Assembly: GCF_017086465.1 (NCBI RefSeq)
Contig: NZ_CP070961.1
Coordinates: 1,488,001 to 1,552,000 of the forward strand
Length of the DNA: 64,000 nt
Source of the DNA: Nocardioides sp. zg-1228
GTDB taxonomy: Bacteria > Actinomycetota > Actinomycetes > Propionibacteriales > Nocardioidaceae
Direction: 5' to 3'
Shown here in pieces: positions 1-7,805 of the stretch; the stretch's first letter is position 1; each line of letters begins with the position of its first letter. The notes beneath the pieces are model-generated. The model worked only from the letters and a program-made list of their open reading frames with translations, made no database searches and was not told where the DNA came from. The position numbers were made by a program, and so were the translations under genes.

Positions 1-1
1 C

Positions 2-286
2 GTCGTCCCGGAGGCGACCGAGGTCGAGATCGGGGTGCTCAAGGGCATCGCGGCCCACTACGTGATGCAGGCCGACGACCGGGTGGTGCTGATGGAGCGC
101 CAGCGTGAGCTCGTCGCCGAGCTCGTCGAGCGGATCTGGGTGCGCGGCGCCGCCGCGCTCGACCGGGTCTTCGTCGAGGACTGGGAGCGGGCAGGCGACG
201 ACGCCGGCCGGCGACGCGTGGTCATCGACCAGGTCGCGTCGCTGACCGACGCCAGTGCCGTGACCCGCCACGCGGCGCTCGGCTGA
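2..286 (+). CDS. dgt: dGTPase-like protein, C-terminal fragment
   Basis: This is the last 94 codons of a gene that begins before the window. The reading frame is open from base 2 and ends at TGA 284-286. The visible residues (a VLKGIAAHYVM segment followed by a helical tail with LVERIW) resemble the C-terminal end of actinobacterial deoxyguanosinetriphosphate triphosphohydrolases, HD-domain enzymes that hydrolyse dGTP to deoxyguanosine and triphosphate. The catalytic HD motif lies outside the window, so the call rests on the tail and on context: dgt sits just before dnaG in many actinobacteria. An in-frame GTG at 35 is internal and is not the start. Confidence 0.7.
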   Translation, partial: VVPEATEVEIGVLKGIAAHYVMQADDRVVLMERQRELVAELVERIWVRGAAALDRVFVEDWERAGDDAGRRRVVIDQVASLTDASAVTRHAALG

Positions 287-314
287 GCGGCCTGCGCGGC
301 GGGTCGGGGACGGG

Positions 315-641
315 CTACGGCAGGTCGCCCTGCGGGTAGGGGTCGTCCTGCCGGGCGGTGCTGTCGGGGTGGAGCTGGTCCTCGAGGTCGGAGCGGTGCC
401 CGCCGTTGTTCGACGGGGTGACCTTGTCGGCGGCGGTGCCGGCGACCGAGGCGACCTTGTCCTTCACCACCGGAGCCTTGTCCTTGGCGAGGTCGGCGGC
501 CTGGTGAGCCTTCTCCTGCACCCGCGGGTCCTCCTTGACCCGGGTGGCCGTCCTCTTGATCTGTTCGTAGCGTTCCCTGCCGGCGCGGGCGCCGAGCACG
601 TAGCCGACACCTCCGGCGACGAGCAGCATGAGCTTCTTCAT
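315..641 (-). CDS. YtxH-like small membrane protein
   Basis: A 108-residue protein starting at ATG 641, preceded on its strand by a purine-rich ribosome site. Residues 3-18 form one hydrophobic N-terminal segment containing GGVGYVLGARAGRERYEQI, the typical start of YtxH-domain proteins. The rest is a charged helix rich in Ala, Lys and Asp (about 25-75) and a polar tail. Such proteins are usually anchored at the membrane and are stress-linked in Bacillus, but no biochemical role is known here. It is the last of three reverse-strand genes (910-1317, 663-926, 315-641) that together look like an envelope-stress trio. Confidence 0.75.
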   Translation of the reverse strand: MKKLMLLVAGGVGYVLGARAGRERYEQIKRTATRVKEDPRVQEKAHQAADLAKDKAPVVKDKVASVAGTAADKVTPSNNGGHRSDLEDQLHPDSTARQDDPYPQGDLP

Positions 642-662
642 GGTTCTCCCTTCCCTGGTCGG

Positions 663-926
663 TCAGTGGGCGCCGCGGCGCCGCCAGAGCAGCAGCACCA
701 CGGCCATCGCCACGAGCGACGCGGCGGCCGCGAGCACCTCGGTGCGCGGCTCGCCCGTCTCGGTGGTGGCGGAGTCCTTCAGCGAGGCGAGCTTCTGGCG
801 CGCCTGCGACTTCACGTCGAGCTTGGCCGTCAGCTCGTCGACGGTGTGCGCGAGCTGCTCGCGCTGCAGCGCGATCTCGGCCTCCAGCTCCTCGGGCGTC
901 TTCTGCTGATCATCCACGGTGCTCAC
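663..926 (-). CDS. DUF3618 family membrane protein
   Basis: An 87-residue protein with GTG start at 926, overlapping the end of the preceding gene (stop at 910-912), so the two are probably translationally coupled. Residues 1-55 are a charged amphipathic helix with the TPEELEAEIALQREQLAHTV pattern of DUF3618; residues about 64-82 are one transmembrane helix, followed by an Arg-rich RRRGAH end that should stay in the cytoplasm. DUF3618 genes commonly neighbour phage-holin-like DUF1469 genes, as here. Function unknown. Confidence 0.8.
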   Translation of the reverse strand: MSTVDDQQKTPEELEAEIALQREQLAHTVDELTAKLDVKSQARQKLASLKDSATTETGEPRTEVLAAAASLVAMAVVLLLWRRRGAH

Positions 927-1317
927 CCTTCACGGTCGCGATGTCCTCCTTGACGCCCTGGATCGCCTTCTCGGGGGCCGGCGGCCCGGCCTCGGCGACC
1001 TTGCTCCTGCCGATCAGCCCTGCCACGGCAGCGGCGGCGAGCAGGACCAGCGCCACGATGAGCGCGGCGAGCCAGGCGTCGACGACGTGGGCGAGGCCGA
1101 GGATCGCGGTGGCGACCAGCGAGCCGAGGGCGAAGAAGGCGAGCAGCCCGGCGACGCTGAACATGCCGATCCCGACGCCGGCCCGTTTGCCCTTCTGAGT
1201 GACCTCGGCCTGCGCTAGGCGGATCTCCGAGCGGACCAGCTCTGGGATCTGCTCGGACAGCTGGTGGACGAGCGCTCCGAGAGTCTGACTCTCTGGCGCT
1301 CCGTGCTGAGCAGTCAT
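910..1317 (-). CDS. Phage-holin-superfamily (DUF1469-like) membrane protein
   Basis: A 135-residue protein with ATG at 1317. The reading frame is open far upstream, but the start is fixed by the onset of family-like sequence (LVHQLSEQIPELVRSEIRLAQAE) and by a CAAGGT hexamer 6 bases ahead of ATG. It has an N-terminal helix, two transmembrane segments (about residues 50-73 and 80-104) separated by a short turn, and a charged tail. The layout matches the putative Actinobacteria holin-X / DUF1469 family. These are chromosomal membrane proteins and are not evidence of a prophage. It heads the three-gene reverse operon and diverges from dnaG. Confidence 0.75.
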   Translation of the reverse strand: MTAQHGAPESQTLGALVHQLSEQIPELVRSEIRLAQAEVTQKGKRAGVGIGMFSVAGLLAFFALGSLVATAILGLAHVVDAWLAALIVALVLLAAAAVAGLIGRSKVAEAGPPAPEKAIQGVKEDIATVKGEHRG

Positions 1318-1323
1318 GCGTCG

Positions 1324-1329
1324 ACCTTG
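1324..1329 (-). promoter_or_regulatory. -10-like element, leaderless start of DUF1469 gene
   Basis: CAAGGT on the reverse strand ends 6 bases before the ATG at 1317. This is the nAnnnT plus 6/7-base geometry repeated across the window. Inferred, not measured. Confidence 0.35.
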
Positions 1330-1442
1330 GCAGACCCACCGGGCCCACACCAGCGCCGTACGCCCCAAGGGGTGGCCGGTCCCGCGCGCGAGCCCGTCGC
1401 GGGGGTTGTGGAGACCCCGCGGTGGGCGTGGGAGCCCGCCCG

Positions 1443-1448
1443 TAGACT
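1443..1448 (+). promoter_or_regulatory. -10 element, leaderless start of dnaG
   Basis: TAGACT lies 7 bases before the GTG at 1456, so transcription would begin at or next to the start codon. There is no purine-rich ribosome site before this GTG. Confidence 0.5.
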
Positions 1449-1455
1449 CCCCGGC

Positions 1456-3354
1456 GTGGCAGGCCGGATACGCGACGACGACATCGCCGAGGTGCGCGAG
1501 AAGGCGCGGATCGACGACGTGGTGTCCGGCTACGTCACGCTCAAGCGCGCCGGCGGCGGCTCGCTGAAGGGCCTGTGCCCGTTCCACGACGAGAAGACCC
1601 CGTCGTTCAACGTCAATCCGGCCCGCCAGTTCTTCCACTGCTTCGGGTGCGGAGAGGGCGGCGACGTCATCTCGTTCCTGATGAAGGTCGACGGGCTCAC
1701 CTTCACCGAGTCGGTGGAGCGGCTCGCGGAGAAGTTCGGCGTCCAGCTGCGCCGCGAGGACGGAGACGACCAGCCCGCCCGCCCCCGGGGCCCCTCGCGC
1801 GGCCGGCTGATCGAGGCGCACAAGGTGGCCCAGGAGTTCTACGCCGAGCAACTGGGCGGTCCCGACGCCGTCGTGGCGCGCCAGTTCCTCCACGAGCGTG
1901 GCTTCGACCAGGCCGCGGCGGAGATGTTCGGTGTGGGCTTCGCCCCCCGCGACGGCGAGGCGCTGGTGCGCCACCTGCGCGGGCGACGGTTCACCGACGA
2001 GGAGCAGGTCGCGGCCGGTCTGGCCGCGCTCGGGCGCTCGGCCTACGACCGCTTCCGTGGCCGGCTGGTGTGGCCGATCCGCGAGGCCAACGGCGACACC
2101 ATCGGCTTCGGCGCCCGGCGCATCTTCGACGACGACCGCATCGAGGCGAAGTACCTCAACACCTCCGAGACCGCGATCTACAAGAAGAGCCAGGTGCTCT
2201 ACGGCATCGACCTGGCCCGCACCGCGATGAAGGACAGCCAGCAGGCGGTGGTCGTCGAGGGCTACACCGACGTGATGGCGTGCCACCTCGCGGGCGTCAC
2301 GACGGCGGTCGCCTCGTGCGGCACGGCGTTCGGCCAGGACCACGCCCGCGTGCTGCGCCGGTTCCTCGGCGACCACGGCTCCTCCGGCGGCGAGGTGATC
2401 TTCACCTTCGACGGCGACTCCGCCGGGCAGAAGGCCGCGATGAAGGTGCTCGAGAGCGACCAGGTCTTCGCCTCGCAGACCTACGTCGCCGTCGCGCCCG
2501 AGGGGATGGACCCCTGCGACCTGCGGCTGCGGGAGGGCGACGAGGCGGTGCGCGAGCTGGTCGCCAAGCGCCAGCCGCTCTACCGCTTCGCGCTCGGCAA
2601 CATCCTCGCCCGCTACGACCTCGACCGCGCCGACGGCCGGGTCGACGCGCTGCGCGACGCGGCCGGGCTGGTCGCGAGCATCCGCGACCGGACCAAGGTC
2701 GACTCCTTCTCCCGCGAGCTCGCCCACATGGTCGGCATGGACGTCGACGAGGTGCGCGCCGAGGTCCGCCGGGCCGCCAGCCGGCCCCCGCGCACCGATG
2801 ACCGGCGCACCTCCCGCGTCCCGGAGGCCGCCCCGGCCGAGCCGGCCCGGCCCGCCCTGCCGAGCCTGTCCGACCCGCGGTTCCTGATCGAGCGCGAGAT
2901 GCTCAAGCTCGTCATCCAGCACCCCGCCGGGGTGGGGCGCACCACCGCCCACGTGACCACCGACGACTTCACCCACCCCACCTTCCAGGGCGTGTGGGCC
3001 GCCGTCACCGCCGCAGGCGGCCCGGCCGGCGCCGGCGACGACCCGGGGTGGGCCGCCCGGGTGCGAGCGGCGGCCACCGACCCCGCCGTGATCGCCGCCG
3101 TCACCGAGCTCGGCGTCGAGCCGGTGCGCGGCACCTCCGACCCCACCCCGACGTTCGCCGTGGCCTACGTCTACCGACTCCAGGAGCTCACCACGTCCCG
3201 CCGCATCGCCGACGTCAAGGCCCGTCTCCAGCGCACCAACCCGGTCGAGCAGGCGCTCGACTACAACCGCATGTTCGGCGAGCTCGTGGTCCTCGAGCAG
3301 CACCGCCGACGGCTGCGCGAGGGCGCCGTCGGCCAGCCGGGAGGACAGTCGTGA
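1456..3354 (+). CDS. dnaG: DNA primase DnaG
   Basis: A 632-residue primase that lays RNA primers for DNA replication. The GTG at 1456 gives the normal N-terminus (VAGRIRDDDIAEVREK); the frame is open upstream without family similarity. The CHC2 zinc-binding domain is visible near residues 41-65 (C41, H44, C62, C65 in CPFH and FHCFGC). The catalytic TOPRIM core carries VVVEGYTDVMA and FDGDSAG, whose acidic residues bind metal. The C-terminal part (about 480-632) is the DnaB-interaction region, variable and Pro/Ala rich at its junction. Its stop overlaps the start of the next gene in GTGA, so the two are coupled. Position after dgt matches other actinobacteria. Confidence 0.97.
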   Translation: MAGRIRDDDIAEVREKARIDDVVSGYVTLKRAGGGSLKGLCPFHDEKTPSFNVNPARQFFHCFGCGEGGDVISFLMKVDGLTFTESVERLAEKFGVQLRREDGDDQPARPRGPSRGRLIEAHKVAQEFYAEQLGGPDAVVARQFLHERGFDQAAAEMFGVGFAPRDGEALVRHLRGRRFTDEEQVAAGLAALGRSAYDRFRGRLVWPIREANGDTIGFGARRIFDDDRIEAKYLNTSETAIYKKSQVLYGIDLARTAMKDSQQAVVVEGYTDVMACHLAGVTTAVASCGTAFGQDHARVLRRFLGDHGSSGGEVIFTFDGDSAGQKAAMKVLESDQVFASQTYVAVAPEGMDPCDLRLREGDEAVRELVAKRQPLYRFALGNILARYDLDRADGRVDALRDAAGLVASIRDRTKVDSFSRELAHMVGMDVDEVRAEVRRAASRPPRTDDRRTSRVPEAAPAEPARPALPSLSDPRFLIEREMLKLVIQHPAGVGRTTAHVTTDDFTHPTFQGVWAAVTAAGGPAGAGDDPGWAARVRAAATDPAVIAAVTELGVEPVRGTSDPTPTFAVAYVYRLQELTTSRRIADVKARLQRTNPVEQALDYNRMFGELVVLEQHRRRLREGAVGQPGGQS

Positions 3355-3860
3355 GCAGGTGGCGCCGCCGCGGACCGCGCGCGTCCGTCGAGGTCGCGCC
3401 GGGGGAGCGGGTGCTCGCCACGGCGATCGCGACCGACGGCACGGTGCTTGCCGGCACCCGCGACGCGTTCTACGTCGTCGACGGCTCGGGCGGGTCCCGT
3501 CGGGTGCCGTGGGAGCAGGTCGAGGCCGCCGGCTGGGACCTCGACACCGAGACGTTCCGGCTCACCGAGGTGGGCAGCTGGGGCGAGGAGCGGCCCGTCC
3601 ACACCGCCGTCCTCGACGAGCCCGGACGGCTCCTCGAGCTGGTCCACGAGCGGGTCACGGCGAGCGTGGTGCTGCAGCGCCACGTCTCGCTCGACGGGCG
3701 TCGTGCCCTGCGGGTGATCGCGCGGCGCGCCCCGTCCGGGGCGGGGGGCGTGCAGTGGGTCTACGAGTACGACGAGGGCGTCGACCCCGACGACCCGCTG
3801 GTCCGCGTCGCCGCCCGCGAGGCCCTGGAGCTGGCTCGGCGCGATGTCGGCCTGCCCTGA
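3351..3860 (+). CDS. Conserved actinobacterial protein coupled to dnaG
   Basis: A 169-residue protein starting at GTG 3351, overlapping the dnaG stop by the GTGA arrangement. It has no signal peptide or membrane segment. The sequence alternates short strands (RVLATAIATDGTVLAGTRDAF, VPWEQVEAAGWDLDTETFRL) with an ending helix (VRVAAREALELARRDVGLP), resembling a small beta-rich fold. Homologous genes follow dnaG in many actinobacteria, but I know of no assigned function. The coupling suggests co-expression with primase. Confidence 0.8.
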   Translation: MSRWRRRGPRASVEVAPGERVLATAIATDGTVLAGTRDAFYVVDGSGGSRRVPWEQVEAAGWDLDTETFRLTEVGSWGEERPVHTAVLDEPGRLLELVHERVTASVVLQRHVSLDGRRALRVIARRAPSGAGGVQWVYEYDEGVDPDDPLVRVAAREALELARRDVGLP

Positions 3861-3885
3861 TTTCGCCCGCGTACTCTGGGCTTGC

Positions 3886-3891
3886 TAAGGT
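3886..3891 (+). promoter_or_regulatory. -10-like element before tRNA-Asn
   Basis: TAAGGT lies 21 bases before the mature tRNA 5' end in the short gap after the dnaG partner gene. A TACTCT at 3872-3877 is an alternative. Confidence 0.35.
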
Positions 3892-3912
3892 TTCGCCTCG
3901 CTGCACAAGCGA

Positions 3913-3985
3913 TCCCCTGTAGCTCAACTGGCAGAGCATTCGGCTGTTAACCGGAGGGTTGTTGGTTCGAGTCCAACCGGGGGAG
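3913..3985 (+). tRNA. tRNA-Asn (GTT)
   Basis: A 73-base cloverleaf with 7-bp acceptor TCCCCTG/CGGGGGA (one T-G wobble), 4-bp D stem GCTC/GAGC, anticodon stem TTCGG/CCGGA with loop CTGTTAA (anticodon GTT at 3946-3948), 5-base variable loop and T stem GTTGG/CCAAC. Discriminator base is G3985. CCA is not encoded. A strong hairpin follows. Confidence 0.97.
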
Positions 3986-3991
3986 CGTCCA

Positions 3992-4028
3992 CCGCCTCCG
4001 ACCTGTTCCGACAGGTCGGAGGCGGTTC
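3992..4028 (+). terminator. Intrinsic terminator after tRNA-Asn
   Basis: A perfect 15-bp stem (3992-4006 with 4011-4025) closes a TCCG loop, followed by a short TTCT. It sits 7 bases after the tRNA and ends that transcript. The U-tract is weak, as is usual in this group. Confidence 0.75.
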
Positions 4029-4130
4029 TGCGTCCGGCCCGGGACGAGTGGCCGGGCGCGGCGAGGCCCGCGTCACCGGTCCGTCGATACGATGCGTGAG
4101 GGGTCGTGGGACTCGGAGAGAAGGCCGTAC

Positions 4131-4859
4131 ATGGATCGTCAGGAGTTCGGCCGACGCCTTGCCGACGCCGCCAGGGGGATGTCGGGCAACCAGGGACCCG
4201 GCGACACGGTGCGGCGCATCGCCGAGATGGCCGTCGAGCTCATCGATGCCTGCGACGTCGCCGGTGTCTGCGTGCTGCGCTCGTCGCGCCACGACACCTG
4301 CGCGCACTCCCATGTCTCGCTCCAGCTCATGGACGACCTGCAGCACGACCTCGCCGAGGGGCCGGCCATGGAGGACGCCCCGACCGCCGACGTGGTCGCC
4401 GTGCCCGACCTGGCCGGGGACGCGCCGTGGCCCCGGTGGGCGGCCGGCGTGGTCGAGCGCACCGGGGTCCGCTCCTACCTGGGCTTCCGGCTGTTCGTCG
4501 AGCGCGACAGCATCGGGATGCTCAACCTCTACGCCTACGAGCCCGGCGCGTTCGACCACGACGACCGCCTCGACGGCCTCGTCGTGGCCGCCCACGCAGC
4601 CGTGGCCCTCAGCGCCACGGTGCAGCACGACCAGATGCACACGGCGATCAGCAGCCGCCAGCTGATCGGCGAGGCCACCGGCATCCTGCGCGAGCGCTTC
4701 TCGCTGACCTCGGAGCAGGCGTTCGCCGTGCTCAAGCGGCTCTCCTCCCAGCACAACATCAAGCTCTTCGCCGTCGCCCAGCACGTGGTCGAGACGGGCA
4801 CCCTGCCGGGCTCGACCACCTCGATCACCTCGACGGCCTCCGCCACCCCGACCACCTAG
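4131..4859 (+). CDS. GAF and ANTAR domain RNA-binding regulator
   Basis: A 242-residue protein starting at ATG 4131, with a GGAGAGAAGG ribosome site 5' of it. Residues about 20-165 fit a GAF sensor domain (IAEMAVELIDACDVAGV, then LGFRLFVERDSIGMLNLYA). Residues about 170-228 are an ANTAR domain (LIGEATGILRERFSLTSEQA, LKRLSSQHN), a three-helix bundle that binds paired hairpins in nascent RNA and prevents termination. The tail is a Ser/Thr-rich low-complexity stretch. The ligand of the GAF domain and the RNA targets are not visible from this locus. A TACGAT at 4088-4093 could be its promoter -10. Confidence 0.9.
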   Translation: MDRQEFGRRLADAARGMSGNQGPGDTVRRIAEMAVELIDACDVAGVCVLRSSRHDTCAHSHVSLQLMDDLQHDLAEGPAMEDAPTADVVAVPDLAGDAPWPRWAAGVVERTGVRSYLGFRLFVERDSIGMLNLYAYEPGAFDHDDRLDGLVVAAHAAVALSATVQHDQMHTAISSRQLIGEATGILRERFSLTSEQAFAVLKRLSSQHNIKLFAVAQHVVETGTLPGSTTSITSTASATPTT

Positions 4860-4940
4860 CGCCGGTTGCCGTGGCGTAACGCTTTCGCCGCCCCGTGTGA
4901 ACTGTGCGTTACGCCGCTCGCGGAGGGTCGCGCGCTGCGT

Positions 4941-4946
4941 CAGGGT
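4941..4946 (+). promoter_or_regulatory. -10-like element, leaderless start at 4953
   Basis: CAGGGT ends 6 bases before ATG 4953. No Shine-Dalgarno sequence is seen, so the spacing decides the start. Confidence 0.35.
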
Positions 4947-4952
4947 GGTGCC

Positions 4953-5813
4953 ATGTGCGCAGACCGGGTGCCGAGCGGGCAGGGGACGGCCGAGTTCGTC
5001 GTACGCCCCGACGGGACGCTGGTCGGCGACGACGGCGCCGCGGGCGCGGTGGCGGCCGCGCTGCCCTACACCGGGCGGCTGGCGCGGCGAGCGGGGGAGC
5101 TCCTCGACGTGGGCGACCTGCGGGCGATGGAGGCGTCCGGCCTGCGCCGCTTCGTCGTCGGCGTGACGTGGACCCCCGCCGGGGAGGGCACCTACCGGGC
5201 GGTGGCGACTCCCGCCGGGCCCCGCGAGGTGCCGACCTACACCGTGGTGGGAGCCGCCGACACGTCGTCGGCGCTCGCCCACTGCGTCTCCCGGATGACG
5301 GCGATCGACGGGGTGCGGTGGAGCGCTGTCGTCACGGCCGCCTCGCGCGTCGTCGCCGTGTCCGGCCATGACGGGTCGGACCAGCTCGCCGACGTGGGCA
5401 ACCGGATGCTCGCCATCCTGCGCTCGCTGGAGGACCAGAGCGCCGCCGGGTTCGTGCGGCTGCGCTTCGAGCAGGGCGCCGTGGTGGGCGCCTCGCTGGG
5501 GCGCCACGCCCTGGTCGCCCAGACGGACGTCACCGACGACGACGCGCTCCTGGCGATGGTCGACGAGGTGCGTGCGGTCCTCGCGGGCCACGACCTGTCC
5601 ACGGCGTCGGCGCCGGTCGTCCCGGACAGCGGGGCCGCTGCGCCAGCCCAGGAGGAGGCCGCGCCGGTGGCGCCGAGCCCGCCGCCCCTGGTGGGCGCCC
5701 GGTTCGCCGGGGCGGGGGAACGCGAGCCCCGCGCGCCGCGCCGCCGGCGGTTCGGCCGCCAGTCGCTCAGCCCCACCCCATCGCAAACACCTCGAAGGTC
5801 GACGCGTGCGTGA
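4953..5813 (+). CDS. Hypothetical protein with a possible roadblock-like domain
   Basis: A 286-residue soluble protein from ATG 4953. Residues about 85-205 alternate strands and helices (VSRMTAIDGVRWSAVVTAA, LRSLEDQSAAGFVRLRFE, ALVAQTDVTDDDALLAMVDE) in a way that recalls roadblock/LC7 domains, which regulate small GTPases. The resemblance is weak and may be wrong. The C-terminal 75 residues are Pro/Ala/Arg-rich and probably disordered. The last 47 bases overlap the end of the convergent PIG-L gene, so one of the two tails may be a read-through extension. Neighbouring the GAF-ANTAR gene it may belong to a signalling group, but nothing ties them directly. Confidence 0.6.
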   Translation: MCADRVPSGQGTAEFVVRPDGTLVGDDGAAGAVAAALPYTGRLARRAGELLDVGDLRAMEASGLRRFVVGVTWTPAGEGTYRAVATPAGPREVPTYTVVGAADTSSALAHCVSRMTAIDGVRWSAVVTAASRVVAVSGHDGSDQLADVGNRMLAILRSLEDQSAAGFVRLRFEQGAVVGASLGRHALVAQTDVTDDDALLAMVDEVRAVLAGHDLSTASAPVVPDSGAAAPAQEEAAPVAPSPPPLVGARFAGAGEREPRAPRRRRFGRQSLSPTPSQTPRRSTRA

Positions 5814-6519
5814 CGCCGATGCCCTGGCCGCCGGCGCGGAGGATGCCGTCGAGGAACTCCTCGGGGTCCCAGCCCTCCCACCCGAGGCCCTCGATGTAGG
5901 CCCTGTGCTCCTTCAGTGACGCCACCCCCGCCGCGAAGGTGTCGGTGACGTCGACGGCGTGCGTCGCCTGCGGTGACCCGCCCACCCACACCGCCCCGAC
6001 GCCGCCCCACGGCTCGAGGCCGTCGGTGAGCTGCTCGGGGAACACCCACCGGTTGCCCGCGTCGCGCACGGCGTCGAGGAGCGCCTTGCCGACGGCGATG
6101 TGGTCGGCCTGGTTGAGCCGGGTGCCGCCGAAGGTGTCGCGGAAGTTGATGGTCAGGGCGACGTCCGGTCGCTGCTCGCGGACCACCTTCGCCAGCGCGC
6201 GCCGCAGCTCCACGCCGTACTCCAGGATCCCGTCGGGGAGGCGGAGGAACACCACCTCGTCGACGCCGACCGTGGCGGCCGAGGCGATCTCCTCCGCCTC
6301 GCGCAGGGGACCGCACTCGTCGGGGTGCAGGCCGTCGATCCCGGCCTCCCCGCTGGTCACCATGCAGTAGACGACCTTCTTGCCCTGCCCGGTCCAGCGG
6401 GCGACCGCCGCCGCCGAGCCGTACTCGATGTCGTCGGGGTGCGCCACGACGAACAACGCGGTCTCCCAGTCCTCGGGGAGCGGCTCGTAGGCGGGGGGCT
6501 CGGGTCGGGTGTCGGTCAT
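5767..6519 (-). CDS. PIG-L family deacetylase
   Basis: A 250-residue zinc-dependent N-deacetylase of the LmbE/PIG-L superfamily. The metal site is visible as AHPDDIE near residues 26-32 (His27, Asp29, Asp30 pattern) and a second histidine in NQADHIAVG. The superfamily includes mycothiol-pathway enzymes MshB and Mca and GlcNAc-PI deacetylases; the sequence does not let me decide among them, and its lone location outside a mycothiol operon argues for a general deacetylase. It starts at ATG 6519 with CATGCT 6 bases upstream, and diverges from the molybdopterin oxidoreductase gene. Confidence 0.88.
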   Translation of the reverse strand: MTDTRPEPPAYEPLPEDWETALFVVAHPDDIEYGSAAAVARWTGQGKKVVYCMVTSGEAGIDGLHPDECGPLREAEEIASAATVGVDEVVFLRLPDGILEYGVELRRALAKVVREQRPDVALTINFRDTFGGTRLNQADHIAVGKALLDAVRDAGNRWVFPEQLTDGLEPWGGVGAVWVGGSPQATHAVDVTDTFAAGVASLKEHRAYIEGLGWEGWDPEEFLDGILRAGGQGIGVTHASTFEVFAMGWG

Positions 6520-6525
6520 GGGGGG

Positions 6526-6531
6526 AGCATG
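6526..6531 (-). promoter_or_regulatory. -10-like element for the PIG-L gene
   Basis: CATGCT on the reverse strand, 6 bases before ATG 6519. The interval holds only a run of C, with no ribosome site. Confidence 0.3.
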
Positions 6532-6574
6532 ACACCGCGACGTGTTGTCTAGTCAAATAGGTCACTTACTCGTA

Positions 6575-6580
6575 TATGGT
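6575..6580 (+). promoter_or_regulatory. -10-like element for the molybdopterin oxidoreductase
   Basis: TATGGT ends 6 bases before ATG 6587, within an unusually A/T-rich 40-base stretch between the divergent genes. Confidence 0.4.
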
Positions 6581-6586
6581 CCGTCC

Positions 6587-7789
6587 ATGACCTCGATCAC
6601 GCCCACCCGTCGTGGCTTCCTCACCGCCGCCGCCGCGGCCGCCGGCCTCGCGGCCGCGCCGCCCGCCCTCTGGCGCACCGGCTCCGCCTTCGCGGCGTCC
6701 CCCTTCGTGCTCAAGCCGACGCCGCCGGCCTGGTTCACCGACTTCGGCACCAACGCCGAGATGCTCTGGAGCTCGGTCGACCCCGGGCGCTACCTCACGC
6801 CGCAGTCGCGTCTGTTCGTGCGAAACCACACGCGCACGCCCGTGATCGACCGCTCGACCTACGCGCTCCGGGTGCACGGCGACGGGCTGGCCACCCCGCG
6901 CACCGAGGCCCAGGCGCTGAGCCTCTCCTACGCCGACCTCCGGCGGCTGCCGCGCCACGAGCTCACCGCCGTGCTCGAGTGCACGGGCAACGGCCGCAGC
7001 CTGTTCCGCGACCAGCAGGGGCAGTCGGTGTCCGGCACCTCGTGGGGGCTGGGTGCCGTCGGGACGGTGCGGTGGAGCGGCGTACGCCTGCGCGACGTGC
7101 TGGCCGCGGTGGGGCTGTCCCCGGATGCGGTGTCGATCCAGGCGACGGGACTGGACGACCCGTTCGTCTCCGGCGGCACCGACTACGGCCGCGTGCGACG
7201 CCCGTTCCCGGTCGCGAAGGCGCTCGACGACGCCCTCCTGGCGTGGGGCATGAACGGCGAGGACCTGCTGCCCGACCACGGCTACCCGCTGCGCCTCGTG
7301 CTCCCGGGGTGGGTGGGCATCGCGAGCATCAAGTGGCTCGGCTCGCTCGAGGTCTCCACGACCGAGCTGACGTCGCCGTGGAACACCACCTTCTACCGGA
7401 TGACCGGGCCCGAGTGGCCGGCCGACTCCCCGCCGCTGACCGTCAACCCGGTGCGCTCGGCGTGGGAGCTCGCCCGCGACCAGGTGCTGCCGGCGCGCCC
7501 GGTCACCCTGACCGGGCGGTCGTGGAGCGGCGCCGGCCGGATCAGTCGCGTCTCGGTGAGCCTGGACGGCGGCGCCAGCTGGCGCCCCGCCGTCCTCGAC
7601 CGGCGCTCGCGCCAGGAGGAGGGCTGGACGCAGTGGTCGGTGCGCTGGGCCCGCCCGCGGCCCGGGCGCCACGAGCTGCTCGCACGTGCCACTGACGACC
7701 AGGGGCGCACGCAGCCGCTCGCGGCCGTCCACAACACGCAGGGCTACTTCTTCGACGCCGTGGTGCGCCACCCCGTACGCGTCGCGTGA
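6587..7789 (+). CDS. Tat-exported molybdopterin oxidoreductase, sulfite-oxidase family
   Basis: A 400-residue protein with a twin-arginine signal (TPTRRGFLTAAAAAAG, residues 6-20, then Ala-rich region to about 37). Residues about 85-270 form the oxidoreductase molybdopterin-binding domain with the conserved cofactor cysteine at C132 (VLECTGNGR). Residues about 290-395 are the Mo-co dimerisation domain (LTGRSWSGAGRISRVSVSLDGG). The family includes sulfite oxidases and the MsrP-like peptide-methionine-sulfoxide reductases; the substrate is undecided, and no heme partner gene is adjacent. It is expected to fold with cofactor in the cytoplasm and act outside. Confidence 0.9.
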   Translation: MTSITPTRRGFLTAAAAAAGLAAAPPALWRTGSAFAASPFVLKPTPPAWFTDFGTNAEMLWSSVDPGRYLTPQSRLFVRNHTRTPVIDRSTYALRVHGDGLATPRTEAQALSLSYADLRRLPRHELTAVLECTGNGRSLFRDQQGQSVSGTSWGLGAVGTVRWSGVRLRDVLAAVGLSPDAVSIQATGLDDPFVSGGTDYGRVRRPFPVAKALDDALLAWGMNGEDLLPDHGYPLRLVLPGWVGIASIKWLGSLEVSTTELTSPWNTTFYRMTGPEWPADSPPLTVNPVRSAWELARDQVLPARPVTLTGRSWSGAGRISRVSVSLDGGASWRPAVLDRRSRQEEGWTQWSVRWARPRPGRHELLARATDDQGRTQPLAAVHNTQGYFFDAVVRHPVRVA

Positions 7790-7805
7790 GCCCGCCGTCC
7801 GCGGG

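Noticed and set aside
910-1317. Holin-like gene as evidence for a prophage
   Set aside because: It sits in a stable chromosomal set with DUF3618 and YtxH genes and has no phage neighbours.
1264-1455. Upstream ATG extension of DnaG
   Set aside because: The 64 extra codons have no primase similarity and would overlap the divergent DUF1469 gene and promoter.
910-3303. Very long reverse-strand open frame (797 codons) opposite dnaG
   Set aside because: Only the last 135 codons (910-1317) have family features; the rest mirrors dnaG codon bias in a high-GC genome.
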